From: DATMBL01 sp050735975
GTDB lineage: Bacteria; Desulfobacterota; Binatia; UBA9968
Assembly (NCBI GenBank): GCA_050735975.1
Contig: JBOHVS010000039.1
Span: 1 to 63,844 of the forward strand
DNA: 63,844 nucleotides
Direction: 5' to 3'
Part shown: positions 8,503-16,882 of the stretch, piece after piece
Numbering within the stretch: the first letter of the stretch is position 1
Layout: each line of letters starts with the position of its first letter
The notes under the pieces: generated by a model
Told to the model about the DNA's origin: nothing
The model's database searches: none
The model's input: only the letters and a program-made list of their open reading frames with translations
Position numbers and translations under genes: made by a program

Positions 8503-9672
8503 ATGCGAGTGCCGCTCAAATACATCGTCCGCAGCTCTTCGTCGCGCCGCTTGACGACGGTTTTCACCATGCTCGGCGTCGCGCTCGTCGTGTTCGTTTT
8601 TACCGCGGTGCTGATGATGGCGAACGGGGTGCAGCAGACCTTGCGGTCGACCGGATCGGACGAGAACGTGATCATCATTCGCAAGGCGGCAATGAGTGAA
8701 ATCATGAGCATTCTGGATCGTGAAGCCGTCGGCATCATCACCAACATGCCCCAGGTGGCGCGATTCGCCGATGGACGGTCCATGAGCTCCAAAGAGGTCG
8801 TGGTCATCATCAACCTGAATAAGCTTGGCGCCGAAGGGATCAGCAACGTGACCGTACGCGGCGTGGAGGAGACGGGTTTTCATCTGCGGTCCCAGGTGCA
8901 AATCGTCCAGGGCAGGATGTTTCGTTGGGGCGCTCGGGAGGTGGTCGTCGGCAAGGGCATTACAAACAGGTTCGCCGGCGCCCAGATCGGCGAAAAGATC
9001 AAGTTCGGCGGCGATTTGTGGACGGTAGTCGGCATCTTCGATGCCGGCGGCAGCGGCTTTGAGTCCGAGGCGTGGGGCGACAGCAATCAAATCATGGATG
9101 CCTTTAAGCGGTCTTCCTTTTCAACCGTGACCCTTCGCCTGAAAGATCCCGATGATTTATCCGGTATGCTGGCGGCGTTTGAAGCGGACAACCGTTTGCA
9201 GTATTTCGTCGCAAAAAGAGAAAAAAAGTTTTTTGAGGAACAGTCCGAAATGATGGCAACCTTCATCCGCATACTTGGATTGTTCATTACGGTTATCTTC
9301 AGCACCGGCGCGTCCATCGGCGCCATGATAACCATGTACGGGGCCGTGGCCAACCGGACGACTGAAATCGGCACGTTGCGTGCTTTGGGCTTTTATCGCC
9401 GGAGTATCCTGATAGCGTTTTTGGGGGAGTCGTTCGTGCTCTCCCTCGCGGGCGGGCTGCTCGGGCTCGGACTTGCGTCGTTGCTGCAATTTTTCACGAT
9501 CTCAACGTTGAACTTCGGCTCTTTTTCCGAACTCGCCTTTTCGTTTGCTCTGTCTCCAGGTATCGTCGCGACTTCGCTCGGATTTTCCCTGCTGATGGGA
9601 CTGATCGGCGGCTTCCTGCCGGCGGTTCGAGCGGCGAGGCTGGATATTATTCAGGCGTTAAGAGCGGTGTAA
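8503..9672 (+). CDS. ABC transporter permease, FtsX/MacB type (second of two)
   Basis: A 389-residue FtsX-family permease. The ATG at 8503, two bases after the preceding stop, is chosen because it gives MRVPLKYIVRSSSSRRLTTV followed at once by the first membrane helix (TMLGVALVVFVFTAVLMMA); a longer frame starts inside the upstream gene. The periplasmic domain spans about residues 45-265, then three helices follow (FIRILGLFITVIFSTGASIG; ILIAFLGESFVLSLAGGLLG; a final one near residue 360). It is paralogous to its neighbour in layout. Both permeases share one ATPase, which suggests a heterodimer. Confidence 0.88.
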   Translation: MRVPLKYIVRSSSSRRLTTVFTMLGVALVVFVFTAVLMMANGVQQTLRSTGSDENVIIIRKAAMSEIMSILDREAVGIITNMPQVARFADGRSMSSKEVVVIINLNKLGAEGISNVTVRGVEETGFHLRSQVQIVQGRMFRWGAREVVVGKGITNRFAGAQIGEKIKFGGDLWTVVGIFDAGGSGFESEAWGDSNQIMDAFKRSSFSTVTLRLKDPDDLSGMLAAFEADNRLQYFVAKREKKFFEEQSEMMATFIRILGLFITVIFSTGASIGAMITMYGAVANRTTEIGTLRALGFYRRSILIAFLGESFVLSLAGGLLGLGLASLLQFFTISTLNFGSFSELAFSFALSPGIVATSLGFSLLMGLIGGFLPAVRAARLDIIQALRAV

Positions 9673-9680
9673 GCGGAATA

Positions 9681-9733
9681 GACAGAGACAGAGACCGAGA
9701 TAGAGACGGAGATAGAGACAGAGATAGAGACAG
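9681..9733. repeat. Tandem GAGAYAGAGACA hexamer-type repeat
   Basis: About nine imperfect hexamers of the type GACAGA or GATAGA stand in a row just after the permease stop. The tract is purine-only on this strand apart from C/T at one position of each unit. Nothing suggests coding or a CRISPR structure (no spacers). Confidence 0.75.
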
Positions 9734-9735
9734 TG

Positions 9736-9858
9736 ACTCATTTTGGTGCGCCACTGCCCGTTCAACTCTCGCAAAACCCAGATTCTTCGGCTAACGCCTC
9801 AGAATGACACTTCATGGGGCTGTCATCCTGAATCCTTCGACTGTCAGCTAAAATGAGT
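9736..9858. repeat. Intergenic element bounded by ACTCATTTT inverted repeats, with GATTCTTCGG...CAGAATGACA core
   Basis: A perfect 9-bp inverted pair, ACTCATTTT (9736-9744) and AAAATGAGT (9850-9858), bounds a segment holding GATTCTTCGGCTAACGCCTC followed by AGAATGACA, and then TGTCATCCTGAATCCTTCG. Its core resembles the segments at 11.9 kb and 36.0 kb. It is non-coding. Together with the hexamer array and a promoter it accounts for the 300-base gap before the sulfotransferase gene. Confidence 0.6.
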
Positions 9859-9881
9859 TTACTCCCGGGAATGCATAAGAC

Positions 9882-9909
9882 TTGACAACTGTCTGACGAA
9901 TAATAAATT
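9882..9909 (+). promoter_or_regulatory. Probable sigma-70-type promoter for the sulfotransferase gene
   Basis: TTGACA (9882-9887) is a perfect -35 box, and TAAATT (9904-9909) follows after a 16-base spacer. The start codon lies about 64 bases downstream, with GGAGGTAA as ribosome site. The assignment rests on consensus match only. Confidence 0.5.
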
Positions 9910-9973
9910 TAGCGAAATTTTTTCTCGTTTGTAGCGGATAGCTACTCACGATGTTTGCCGGAGGTAATTATCG

Positions 9974-10753
9974 ATGTTGGTAGGCATGGACCGATTCTTT
10001 GGGCAGAGAAAAAGAAAGGTCGATTTTCTGATTTGTGGAACGCAGCGAGGAGGAACGAGCGCCTTGTATCGTTACGTGAGAGAACATCCCGAAATCTGCT
10101 GGGCCAGGCGAAAGGAAGTCCATTATTTCGATTCGGAAAGGCACTTTCGCAGAAAGCCGCAATACTCCAAATATCATTCGTTCTTCAATCCACAATCTTC
10201 GCACAAGGTGTTGGGTGAGGCCACGCCGGCATACATGTACTGGTATGATGCTCCGAGGCGCATCTGGGAATATAACCCAAGTATCAAGCTGATTATAATT
10301 TTGCGCAATCCGATCGATCGGGCTTACTCCCACTGGAATCTGCTCCGCCACCGCACGCCTAACGTGTCTTTTTGGGAAGCGATACAGAACGAACGTGAGC
10401 GGTGTCGTTCTGCTCTTCCCCTCCAGCACAGGTCGTATTCCTACGTGGACAGAGGTTTTTACCTCGAACAATTGCGAAGGCTTTGGACCTACTTTGAGCA
10501 GAAACAAATGTTAATTCTTCGAAATGAAGACCTACGCAGGAGGCCACAGGAGGTTGTGGATAAAATCTGTCGTTTCCTCGAAATCAATCCCCTACCGGAG
10601 CTCAAGCCCGCTGTGGAGCACCAGCCGCGGTACCCGTACTCAGGGCCGATGGGTGTTAGAGAAAGAGATTATCTCCGGCACATTTTCGAATATGAGATTC
10701 GAGATCTAGAACGGGTCCTTGGTTGGGATTGTAGCCGGTGGCTCGCCGACTAG
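9974..10753 (+). CDS. Sulfotransferase family protein
   Basis: A 259-residue PAPS-dependent sulfotransferase. The 5'-phosphosulfate loop is FLICGTQRGGTSALYRYV (about residues 18-35), and the 3'-phosphate-binding strand and helix are IIILRNPIDRAYSHW (about 101-115). EVHYFD and the C-terminal YRRPQE-like region resemble bacterial carbohydrate or lipid sulfotransferases. The start is well defined by GGAGGTAA about 8 bases upstream. It is a lone transcription unit, convergent with asparaginase. A sugar or lipid acceptor is likely but not shown. Confidence 0.88.
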   Translation: MLVGMDRFFGQRKRKVDFLICGTQRGGTSALYRYVREHPEICWARRKEVHYFDSERHFRRKPQYSKYHSFFNPQSSHKVLGEATPAYMYWYDAPRRIWEYNPSIKLIIILRNPIDRAYSHWNLLRHRTPNVSFWEAIQNERERCRSALPLQHRSYSYVDRGFYLEQLRRLWTYFEQKQMLILRNEDLRRRPQEVVDKICRFLEINPLPELKPAVEHQPRYPYSGPMGVRERDYLRHIFEYEIRDLERVLGWDCSRWLAD

Positions 10754-10760
10754 CTGAAAA

Positions 10761-11765
10761 TCAATACGCGTCAAACATGCGCTGAATTTCATCGGCATTG
10801 TTCGTCTTCGCCAGCGCAAGCGATAACAAGAGTCGCGCTTTCCATGGCTGGAGGTTGTCGCCGGCGACAAAGCCGCGGCGAGCGAGGCCGGGACTGCGAA
10901 CGACGCGGCCGGAGGCGACGCGACTGCAGAGGCACATGATCATTCCGGTTTCCTTGAACATGCGGTCGAATGCTTCGTCTTCCGCCGGAGTGGGCCGTCC
11001 CGCGCCGGTACCCGCGCTCACGATCCCTTTGGCGCCGGCTGCCGCCGCGGCTTCGATCATCTTGCCGTCCGCGCCCACGTAGGAGACTACGATATCGACC
11101 CGCGGGAGCGTTTGCATGTTGCGAACGTCGAACTCGGTGGCCAACGTGTGCTTCTTTACCGGGGCATGGTAGTAGACGATTTTGCCGTCTCCGTCCGCGT
11201 ATCCCAGCGGACCGAGATCGCGCGATTGAAATGCCTCGACACGATAAGTGGCGTTTTTGGTCACGTCGCGGCCGTTAAAGATGGTGTCGTTCATGACCAG
11301 TAAACAGCCCCGGCCGGGGGAACTCGGATCGGCGGCGACTTTGATGGCATTGACGACGTTGAGATAGCCGTCGGCGCTAATCGCCGACGACGGCCGCATG
11401 GAGCCGACGACGACCACCGGCTTGTCGGTCTTGAGCGTCACGTTAAGAAAGTAAGCTGTTTCTTCGATGGTGTTGGTGCCGTGAGTTATGACAATGCCGT
11501 CGGCTTTGTCCTGATCGAATATGGAATGGATCGTGCGCACGAGGTCCAACCAATCTTTATCGACCAGCGCGTGGCTCGGCAGGCGGCGGAAAGGAACTTC
11601 TTGGACTTCCGCGATGCTTTTCAGTTCAGGCAATTGCTGCAAAAGTTCGCCGTCTCCCAGTCGTTTGCCGGCTTCGATGTACCACGCGAGATCCAAACGG
11701 TCCTTGCCGACCGAATCGATGGTTCCGCCGGTGATGATCAATGCGACACGCGGTAAGTTGCCCAT
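10761..11765 (-). CDS. L-asparaginase family protein with Asp-to-Asn change in the second catalytic motif
   Basis: A 334-residue asparaginase/glutaminase-fold protein, normally converting asparagine to aspartate and ammonia. The first active-site Thr lies in LIITGGTIDSVG (about residues 7-18), and the catalytic Lys in RDVTKNATYRVEAFQS. The second motif reads ITHGTNTIEETAYF, where the family has HGTD; the codon is AAC. The Asp is part of the Thr-Lys-Asp triad, so activity or substrate may differ. I chose the ATG at 11765 because AAAGGAA precedes it at good spacing; longer starts would put that site inside the gene. No signal peptide is seen, so the protein is probably cytoplasmic. Confidence 0.88.
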   Translation of the reverse strand: MGNLPRVALIITGGTIDSVGKDRLDLAWYIEAGKRLGDGELLQQLPELKSIAEVQEVPFRRLPSHALVDKDWLDLVRTIHSIFDQDKADGIVITHGTNTIEETAYFLNVTLKTDKPVVVVGSMRPSSAISADGYLNVVNAIKVAADPSSPGRGCLLVMNDTIFNGRDVTKNATYRVEAFQSRDLGPLGYADGDGKIVYYHAPVKKHTLATEFDVRNMQTLPRVDIVVSYVGADGKMIEAAAAAGAKGIVSAGTGAGRPTPAEDEAFDRMFKETGMIMCLCSRVASGRVVRSPGLARRGFVAGDNLQPWKARLLLSLALAKTNNADEIQRMFDAY

Positions 11766-11865
11766 GGAATATTCCTTTCGGTTAATTTTCATATCGTAAG
11801 CCACGGTGAAATTCCAGCCTGAATTTTCGCGCAAAGGCGCAAAGGACGCCAAGGCAGAAAACAAT

Positions 11866-12032
11866 CTAGTGGTGGGTCCAACGCTTCTTTACATTAGCAG
11901 GATTCTGAAAGAGATTCTTTTACGTGTCACCCTGAACGAAGTGAAGGGTCTATGCATTTGAAAGGGCGAGATTCTTCGCTTCGCTCAGAATGACAACCAA
12001 AGTAAAGAGACTTATGACGCACTACACTAGGC
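11866..12032. repeat. Intergenic element with CTAGTG ends and a TTCTTCGCTTCGCTCAGAATGACA-like core
   Basis: The segment starts CTAGTGGTGGGTCC and ends GCACTACACTAG, a short inverted pair, with an inner CTTTAC/GTAAAG pair (about 11886 and 12002). The core holds GTCACCCTGAACGAAGTGAAGGG and, inverted, GATTCTTCGCTTCGCTCAG, which pair with one another. Just upstream (11829-11855) stands a short CGCAAAGG-type array. Non-coding. Confidence 0.6.
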
Positions 12033-12049
12033 TATAGGCGAGGCGGTCG

Positions 12050-12982
12050 CTAGCCCTGAAACGCGGGCAGGACCTCTTTGGCGAATCGTTCGATTTGTTC
12101 TTGCCGTTCCGGCCAGTGCGGGATCATGAACTGAAGACCGATGTGGAGGACGCCGATCTGCTGAAACTTCTTCAGGGCATCGGCGACTTGCGCGGGACTG
12201 CCTTTGAGATAATCCTCTTCTTGCGGGACATCCTTCGGCGTCAGCTCGATCGGGAGACAGCAGGCGAGGGTGACCTGATCCGGGTTCCGGCCCGCGTCGC
12301 CGGCAGAGCAGCGGACGTTGTCGAAGCGCTTTGCTAACTCGTCAGGCGTGATTCTGACGAAATAGGGAAACCATGCGTCGCCGTATGTGCCGGCTCGTCG
12401 TTGGGCCATTTTGCCTTCGCCCCCTACCCAAATGGGCACGCGAGGTTTTTGAAAAGGCTTGGGGCCGAAAGCGATGTCGTCGACCCGGTAGTGCGCGCCA
12501 TGAAAGGTGATGTGCTCATCCTTCCATAGTTGATCGAGCAGGGTAAGCTGTTCGTCGGACACTTTTCCACGCTCTCTGAACGGCGCCCCCATCGCCGCAA
12601 ATTCTTCTTCCATCCAGCCGACACCGACGCCCATAATCAATCTTCCCGTGGACAAATGGTCGATAGTCGTGGCGATCTTGGCCCAGTAGAGGGGGTGGCG
12701 GTAAGGGAGAACCATGACACTCATGCCTAACTGGATCTTTTCGGTGCAACCTGCCAAGAAGGCCAAACAAGTAAGCGGTTCAAAGAAGGGTCGATCAGGT
12801 GGAACGATGAAAGTTGCTTCCTTGCTATAGGGATAGGTCGTCTTGATCTCCCAGGGAATGATGATTCGATCAGCGCTCCAGACGGAATCGTATCCTACTG
12901 CTTCCGCCTGCTGTGCCGCTTGCAACAACGTTTTCCGGCTGGCAGCTCTGCCGGATATCGGTAAAAACACTCCGAATTTCAT
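12050..12982 (-). CDS. LLM-class flavin/F420-dependent oxidoreductase
   Basis: A 310-residue luciferase-like oxidoreductase. It has MKFGVFLPISG at the N-terminus, AEAVGYDSVWSADRII near residue 30, the IQLGMSVMVLPYRHPLYWAK block near residue 92, DHLSTGRLIMGVGVGWMEEEFAAMG near 108-133, and GAHYRV and PIWVGGEG further on. The GVGVGWxxEE(F/Y) signature is characteristic of the F420-dependent subgroup, so F420H2 or FMN are both possible cofactors. The ATG overlaps the upstream cupin gene's stop by 4 bases, so it is the last gene of a three-gene leftward operon with the cupin and a diiron-oxidase-like protein. Confidence 0.9.
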   Translation of the reverse strand: MKFGVFLPISGRAASRKTLLQAAQQAEAVGYDSVWSADRIIIPWEIKTTYPYSKEATFIVPPDRPFFEPLTCLAFLAGCTEKIQLGMSVMVLPYRHPLYWAKIATTIDHLSTGRLIMGVGVGWMEEEFAAMGAPFRERGKVSDEQLTLLDQLWKDEHITFHGAHYRVDDIAFGPKPFQKPRVPIWVGGEGKMAQRRAGTYGDAWFPYFVRITPDELAKRFDNVRCSAGDAGRNPDQVTLACCLPIELTPKDVPQEEDYLKGSPAQVADALKKFQQIGVLHIGLQFMIPHWPERQEQIERFAKEVLPAFQG

Positions 12983-14025
12983 CCTAGTAGCCGATATTGT
13001 TGTTCCTCTTCCCGGTATAAACCAAATGCCTTGAGAATCGGCAAGTCATGCATGGAGAAAAGAAGGGCCTCGCCGGTTGACGATCGGTTTAGGTGTTCGT
13101 GCCAGGACCATAGGGGTACGATGAAGGTGTCGCCCTTTTCCCAATGGAACGGCTCCCCGTTGATCGTGGTTGTGCCGCTGCCGCGGAACGCGTGATAGAT
13201 GCTCGTACTGTTATGGCGGTGGGCTTTGGTCCGCTCGCCGGGTCGAAGCATTTGAATCCAGCAAGAGAGAGTCGGCAGAGTCGCTCCTCGCGTCTCCGGG
13301 TTCACGTATTCCAGCGCGATGCCTTCGTAAGGGTTAGCATGGCCCCGGGCCAGGCGTTGGAGCGTTGGATAGGTTTCGGCCCAACGGTAGTGAAGGAGCG
13401 GCATTCGCTCTTGCGCGCTCTGCTCGACCGGCCGAGTCATGCCGTAGTAATCGCGGGGATCGATTCCTTCATGGACCGGCAAACGTCCTTGCCGATAGGG
13501 CTGAAACGAGATCGCTTGCAGCGATTGAATGAAGGGGACATCAAGACCGTCGATCCAAATCATTGGCTCATTACCTTCGTGGGCATGTTCGTGCCACGTT
13601 CCCTGGGGAGTAAGAATCAGGTCGCCGTCTTCCATAACCATTTTCTGTCCATCGACGTTTGTGTAAGCGCCCTTGCCTTGAAGAATAAATCGGATGGCGG
13701 CCATGGTGTGGCGGTGCGCGGGCGCGACCTCACCCGGTTGAATCAGCTGGAAGGACAGGAGCATCGTATGGCTGGTCATGTCGGTCTCCGGCATCCCCGG
13801 ATTGACCAGCCGTATGACCCGTCTTTCGACGTTGCCGCTGGCTACCGAGATTTTCTCCCGCGCTTGAAGCAAGCTGTCGTAAATCTCATGCCATTTCCAA
13901 AGGTGCGGCTTGACCCGCGTTTTCGGATCGGGCTGCCGTTCGGCATGATCGAGATTCCAGAGGCCGGAAACCCAGCGGTCGCGAAGTATATGATTAAGCT
14001 CTTCGATTTCATTCGGAAACTTCAT
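12979..14025 (-). CDS. Gentisate 1,2-dioxygenase-like bicupin
   Basis: A 348-residue bicupin of the gentisate/1-hydroxy-2-naphthoate dioxygenase family, Fe(II) enzymes that cleave the aromatic ring using O2. The first cupin reads PGEVAPAHRHTMAAIRFILQG (about residues 97-117; HxH ligands) with TWHEHAHEG as its second motif. The second reads PGERTKAHRHNSTSIYHAFRG with WSWHEHLN. Both cupins therefore keep HxH and a later His. It is translationally coupled to the downstream LLM oxidoreductase (4-base overlap), and the diiron-like gene lies 23 bases upstream. Aromatic or hydroxy-acid catabolism is likely; the exact substrate is unknown. Confidence 0.88.
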   Translation of the reverse strand: MKFPNEIEELNHILRDRWVSGLWNLDHAERQPDPKTRVKPHLWKWHEIYDSLLQAREKISVASGNVERRVIRLVNPGMPETDMTSHTMLLSFQLIQPGEVAPAHRHTMAAIRFILQGKGAYTNVDGQKMVMEDGDLILTPQGTWHEHAHEGNEPMIWIDGLDVPFIQSLQAISFQPYRQGRLPVHEGIDPRDYYGMTRPVEQSAQERMPLLHYRWAETYPTLQRLARGHANPYEGIALEYVNPETRGATLPTLSCWIQMLRPGERTKAHRHNSTSIYHAFRGSGTTTINGEPFHWEKGDTFIVPLWSWHEHLNRSSTGEALLFSMHDLPILKAFGLYREEEQQYRLLG

Positions 14026-14048
14026 TCGGGCCCTCCTGTCAGAACGGC

Positions 14049-14786
14049 TCAGGCATATCGCCGGTAAACCCCATCATAAAAATTGCCGATCATCTGGACG
14101 GCAATGCGGCCGCAGTATTCCAGCGGCCATCCCGCGCGTTCATTGCCATAGCCCTCCTGCAATGCCACCTCCAAAATCGCCTGGTTGGTGCCGCCATGGT
14201 CCTCATCGAGATCGGCTTCTTCGTGAATACGAAAATATTTCATGTCTTCTTCGGTAAGCCCGTATTTCGGCAGGCTTTGACGAAAATCTTGCGAGATGAA
14301 GCCGAAAATCTCTTCCTCCATGTGAATTGCGAAACACTCCGCCAGCGGCACATCGATCCACGAGCGAACGAAAAAGTCGACGAGGCCGCGGGCCTCGGGA
14401 ATCAATTCGGCCTCAATCATCTCCACCGGTCGAACGCCCAGGGCTTTGCCCAGAACCGGCAGCATGCGAGCGTGCCCGCCAATCGCCGGAGTGGTGAATT
14501 CCTCGCCGATCTTTTGCGCGATCCGATCTTCCAACTCGGGGTGCCTTTTGAAGAAACCGACGAATTGATGATAAACCGTGGCCATGCCGGTGTTGACTTC
14601 GAGCGCGAAAGCATACCAATTCGTTATCCAGCCCCGGAGGCGCTTACGGGATAGAGTGCCGGCCCGGAGATCGTTAAAGAATGGGGACGGCTTGACCTCT
14701 TGATGGTAGGTGTCGAGGATGATTTTTCTAATCGCTTCGGCTTTTTGCTTTGCTTCCTGAGGGGTCATTTTGATATGTTCGGCCAC
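14049..14786 (-). CDS. TenA/PqqC-like iron-containing (heme-oxygenase-like diiron) enzyme
   Basis: A 245-residue all-helical protein of the TenA/PqqC/heme-oxygenase-like fold. Candidate metal ligands sit in EEEIFGFISQ (about residue 165) and in HEEADLDEDHGG (about 195-206), the H-x(n)-D-x(n)-H pattern of the heme-oxygenase-like diiron oxidase group. That group performs oxidative C-C or N cleavages, and some members act on amino acids or fatty acids. The start is taken as GTG at 14786 because AAAGGA lies 8 bases before it; an ATG in another frame intervenes but stops after eight codons. First gene of a leftward operon with a gentisate-dioxygenase-like cupin and an LLM oxidoreductase. Confidence 0.8.
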   Translation of the reverse strand: MAEHIKMTPQEAKQKAEAIRKIILDTYHQEVKPSPFFNDLRAGTLSRKRLRGWITNWYAFALEVNTGMATVYHQFVGFFKRHPELEDRIAQKIGEEFTTPAIGGHARMLPVLGKALGVRPVEMIEAELIPEARGLVDFFVRSWIDVPLAECFAIHMEEEIFGFISQDFRQSLPKYGLTEEDMKYFRIHEEADLDEDHGGTNQAILEVALQEGYGNERAGWPLEYCGRIAVQMIGNFYDGVYRRYA

Positions 14787-14911
14787 TGCATGATTCCTTT
14801 CTCGATAGGCATATCGCGGCAGTGAGGACACTTAACCGAACGCCGACAGAGTTGTCAACTTTCCTGTGAATTAAAGCGCTCAAGGGTTAAAGGGTCGAGC
14901 GGAGTTCCGGG

Positions 14912-15159
14912 TTGGAATCGAAAATCGAAAATCCAAAATCCGAATTCGAAAACCGGCAGGAAGAGCATCCCAGAATCGATCTTCGAGATAAGGTAACGGG
15001 TCGGGCGGAGTACATCGAAGATCTCCCGGATCTGCCGGCCACCGTATACGGCGGATCGCCGGGTGGTTGGCGGGAAATATTTGCCGTTGCGGCGCCTATG
15101 GCGCCATTGCCAACTCGATTATCGAGGGGGCCGAGGAATATAAAAAGCGAAAGGGCTAG
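14912..15159 (+). pseudogene. Chimeric remnant of a molybdenum hydroxylase locus (large-subunit N-terminus joined to 2Fe-2S subunit C-terminus)
   Basis: One frame begins with a simple ATCGAAAATCC-type repeat (14917-14953), then encodes RIDLRDKVTGRAEYIEDLPD followed by LPATVYGG, which matches the N-terminus of xanthine-dehydrogenase-family large subunits. At about 15060 homology jumps to the +2 frame, which encodes WLAGNICRCGAYGAIANSI and ends EEYKKRKG with a TAG at 15157. That is the C-terminal cluster end of the small 2Fe-2S subunit (NICRCG, compare NLCRCA at 40.8 kb). A deletion seems to have joined two subunit genes out of frame. No functional protein is expected. It lies directly upstream of ubiD. 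Confidence 0.75.
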
Positions 15160-15183
15160 CCGGTCAAATCAAAGGGAGCATTC

Positions 15184-16779
15184 ATGCAAAAAGAGAATTA
15201 CTATAAAGACGTGAGAGAACATCTATCGGCCATCGATGAGCGGGGAAAGCTTGTCCGGGTCAAAAAGCAAATCAACAAAGACACGCAGCTGATGCCGCTC
15301 GTACGGTGGCAATTTCGCGGCCTTGAGGAAAGCAAGCGAAAGGCGTTTCTGTTTGAGAACGTCATCGATGTCAAAGGGAGAAGGTATGCCATGCCGGTTA
15401 GCGTAGGAACGCTTGCGGCCTCGACCGAGATTTACAGCATCGGTCTTAAATGCGAGCCGGACCAGATTCACGAACGCTGGACCCATGCGCAGATGCGTCC
15501 GATCGAACCTGTCCAAGTTCCTTCCGGTCCGGCGCAGGAGGTTATCTGGCAAGGGGATGAGCTCTTGAACGGTCATGGGCTGGACATGCTGCCGGTGCCG
15601 ATCTCGACGCCCGGCTTCGATAATGCTCCTTATCTCACGTCGGCCAATTGGGTGACCAAGGACCCGGACAGCGGAATTTACAACATCGGCAATTATAGAA
15701 GTCAGATCAAAGCTCCGAACCGAAACGGCGGGCTCTTTCTCTCACAGCACATGGGCATGCATTGGCAGAAGTGCAAGGCTAGAGGCATTCCGCTCGAAGC
15801 GGCCATCGTGATCGGCGTGATACCCGCGATTGCCTACGCGGCAACGTCAAAGCTGCCGTACGATTTCGATGAATATCGTCTGGCCGGCGGCCTCGCGGGC
15901 GAGGCCATCGAGGTGATTCGATGCCGGACCGTAGACCTGCTGGTTCCCGCGACGGCGGAAATCGTGATCGAAGGGAAGATCTCGACTGAATGGATCGAGC
16001 CCGAAGGACCGTTCGGCGAATACCCCGGCTACATGGGTCAGCGCGGCATCGCTCCCTTTATGGATGTAACTTGTATCACCCACCGGCGCGATGCGATCTA
16101 TACGGCGCTGATGAGCCAATTTCCACCCAGTGAGAGCAGCAAGATCAAACACACGGGCACCGAGAAAGTCATCTATAAATATCTTCGTTTCGATGGCGGC
16201 AACCCGGCGGTTCTGGACGTAGCCATCCACGACGAGGTCAGCGGCAGCGGCCAGGCGTACTGCGTGATCAAGATGAAGAAGACGAGCGCCGGGGACGTCT
16301 GGCGGGCTTTGAATGCCAGCGCGGGCTTCGTGGGGAGCTATGCAAAGATCTGCATCGCAGTGGACGAAGACATCGACATCTGGGATCCCGCCATGATCAA
16401 TTGGGCGATTTGCTTCAACGTCAGACCCGATCAAGACGTGGTTATCGCGCGGGGCAAATCTCCGGGTCTCGATCCATCGGCTTATCCCCCGGGAGTTCCG
16501 ACCCATGTGAGTCGCATGTCGTTGACTTCGGCGCTTTTAATCGATGCAACGAGGCCGTGGCCATACCCCCCGGTCTCGTTGCCGCGGAAAGAATTTATGG
16601 AAAACGCCAAAGAGATCTGGGAGGAACTGGGGTTTCCCGAGCTCACGCCACGAAAGCCCTGGTTCGGATACAATCTAGGGGCATGGACTTCCGAGGACGA
16701 GGAAGAGGCCGAGATCGCCGTCCGGGGAGAATATTTCCAAACGGGTGAAAAAGCGAAAAACCGGCGCGTGAAGGCTTAA
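15184..16779 (+). CDS. UbiD-family prenyl-FMN-dependent decarboxylase
   Basis: A 531-residue UbiD-fold enzyme, reversible (de)carboxylases of aromatic or unsaturated acids that use prenylated FMN made by a UbiX-type protein. The prFMN/Mn-binding region reads NIGNYRSQIKAPNRNGGLF (about residues 178-196) with HMGMHWQK, and the acid-containing motif is EPEGPFGEYPGYMG (about 276-289). Length and order of motifs fit full-length members. AAGGGAG lies 6 bases upstream of the ATG. No ubiX is present in the window. The following amidohydrolase and the Mo-hydroxylase remnant suggest an old aromatic catabolism locus; the substrate is unknown. Confidence 0.92.
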   Translation: MQKENYYKDVREHLSAIDERGKLVRVKKQINKDTQLMPLVRWQFRGLEESKRKAFLFENVIDVKGRRYAMPVSVGTLAASTEIYSIGLKCEPDQIHERWTHAQMRPIEPVQVPSGPAQEVIWQGDELLNGHGLDMLPVPISTPGFDNAPYLTSANWVTKDPDSGIYNIGNYRSQIKAPNRNGGLFLSQHMGMHWQKCKARGIPLEAAIVIGVIPAIAYAATSKLPYDFDEYRLAGGLAGEAIEVIRCRTVDLLVPATAEIVIEGKISTEWIEPEGPFGEYPGYMGQRGIAPFMDVTCITHRRDAIYTALMSQFPPSESSKIKHTGTEKVIYKYLRFDGGNPAVLDVAIHDEVSGSGQAYCVIKMKKTSAGDVWRALNASAGFVGSYAKICIAVDEDIDIWDPAMINWAICFNVRPDQDVVIARGKSPGLDPSAYPPGVPTHVSRMSLTSALLIDATRPWPYPPVSLPRKEFMENAKEIWEELGFPELTPRKPWFGYNLGAWTSEDEEEAEIAVRGEYFQTGEKAKNRRVKA

Positions 16780-16882
16780 GCGTTTATCCATTGCGATTAT
16801 CGCTTGCCAGTTAACTGAACGGATGCGCAAGGCGGACGCACTAGAATAAAATCGGCCAGTTTTGATTGAAGGAGCAGCGCGG

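Noticed and set aside
9681..9733. CRISPR-like tandem array
   Set aside because: Units are contiguous hexamers without spacers.
15847..16506. Long antisense frame (219 codons) inside ubiD
   Set aside because: It is the antisense shadow of a well-conserved gene; composition and His/Arg richness are typical of such artefacts.
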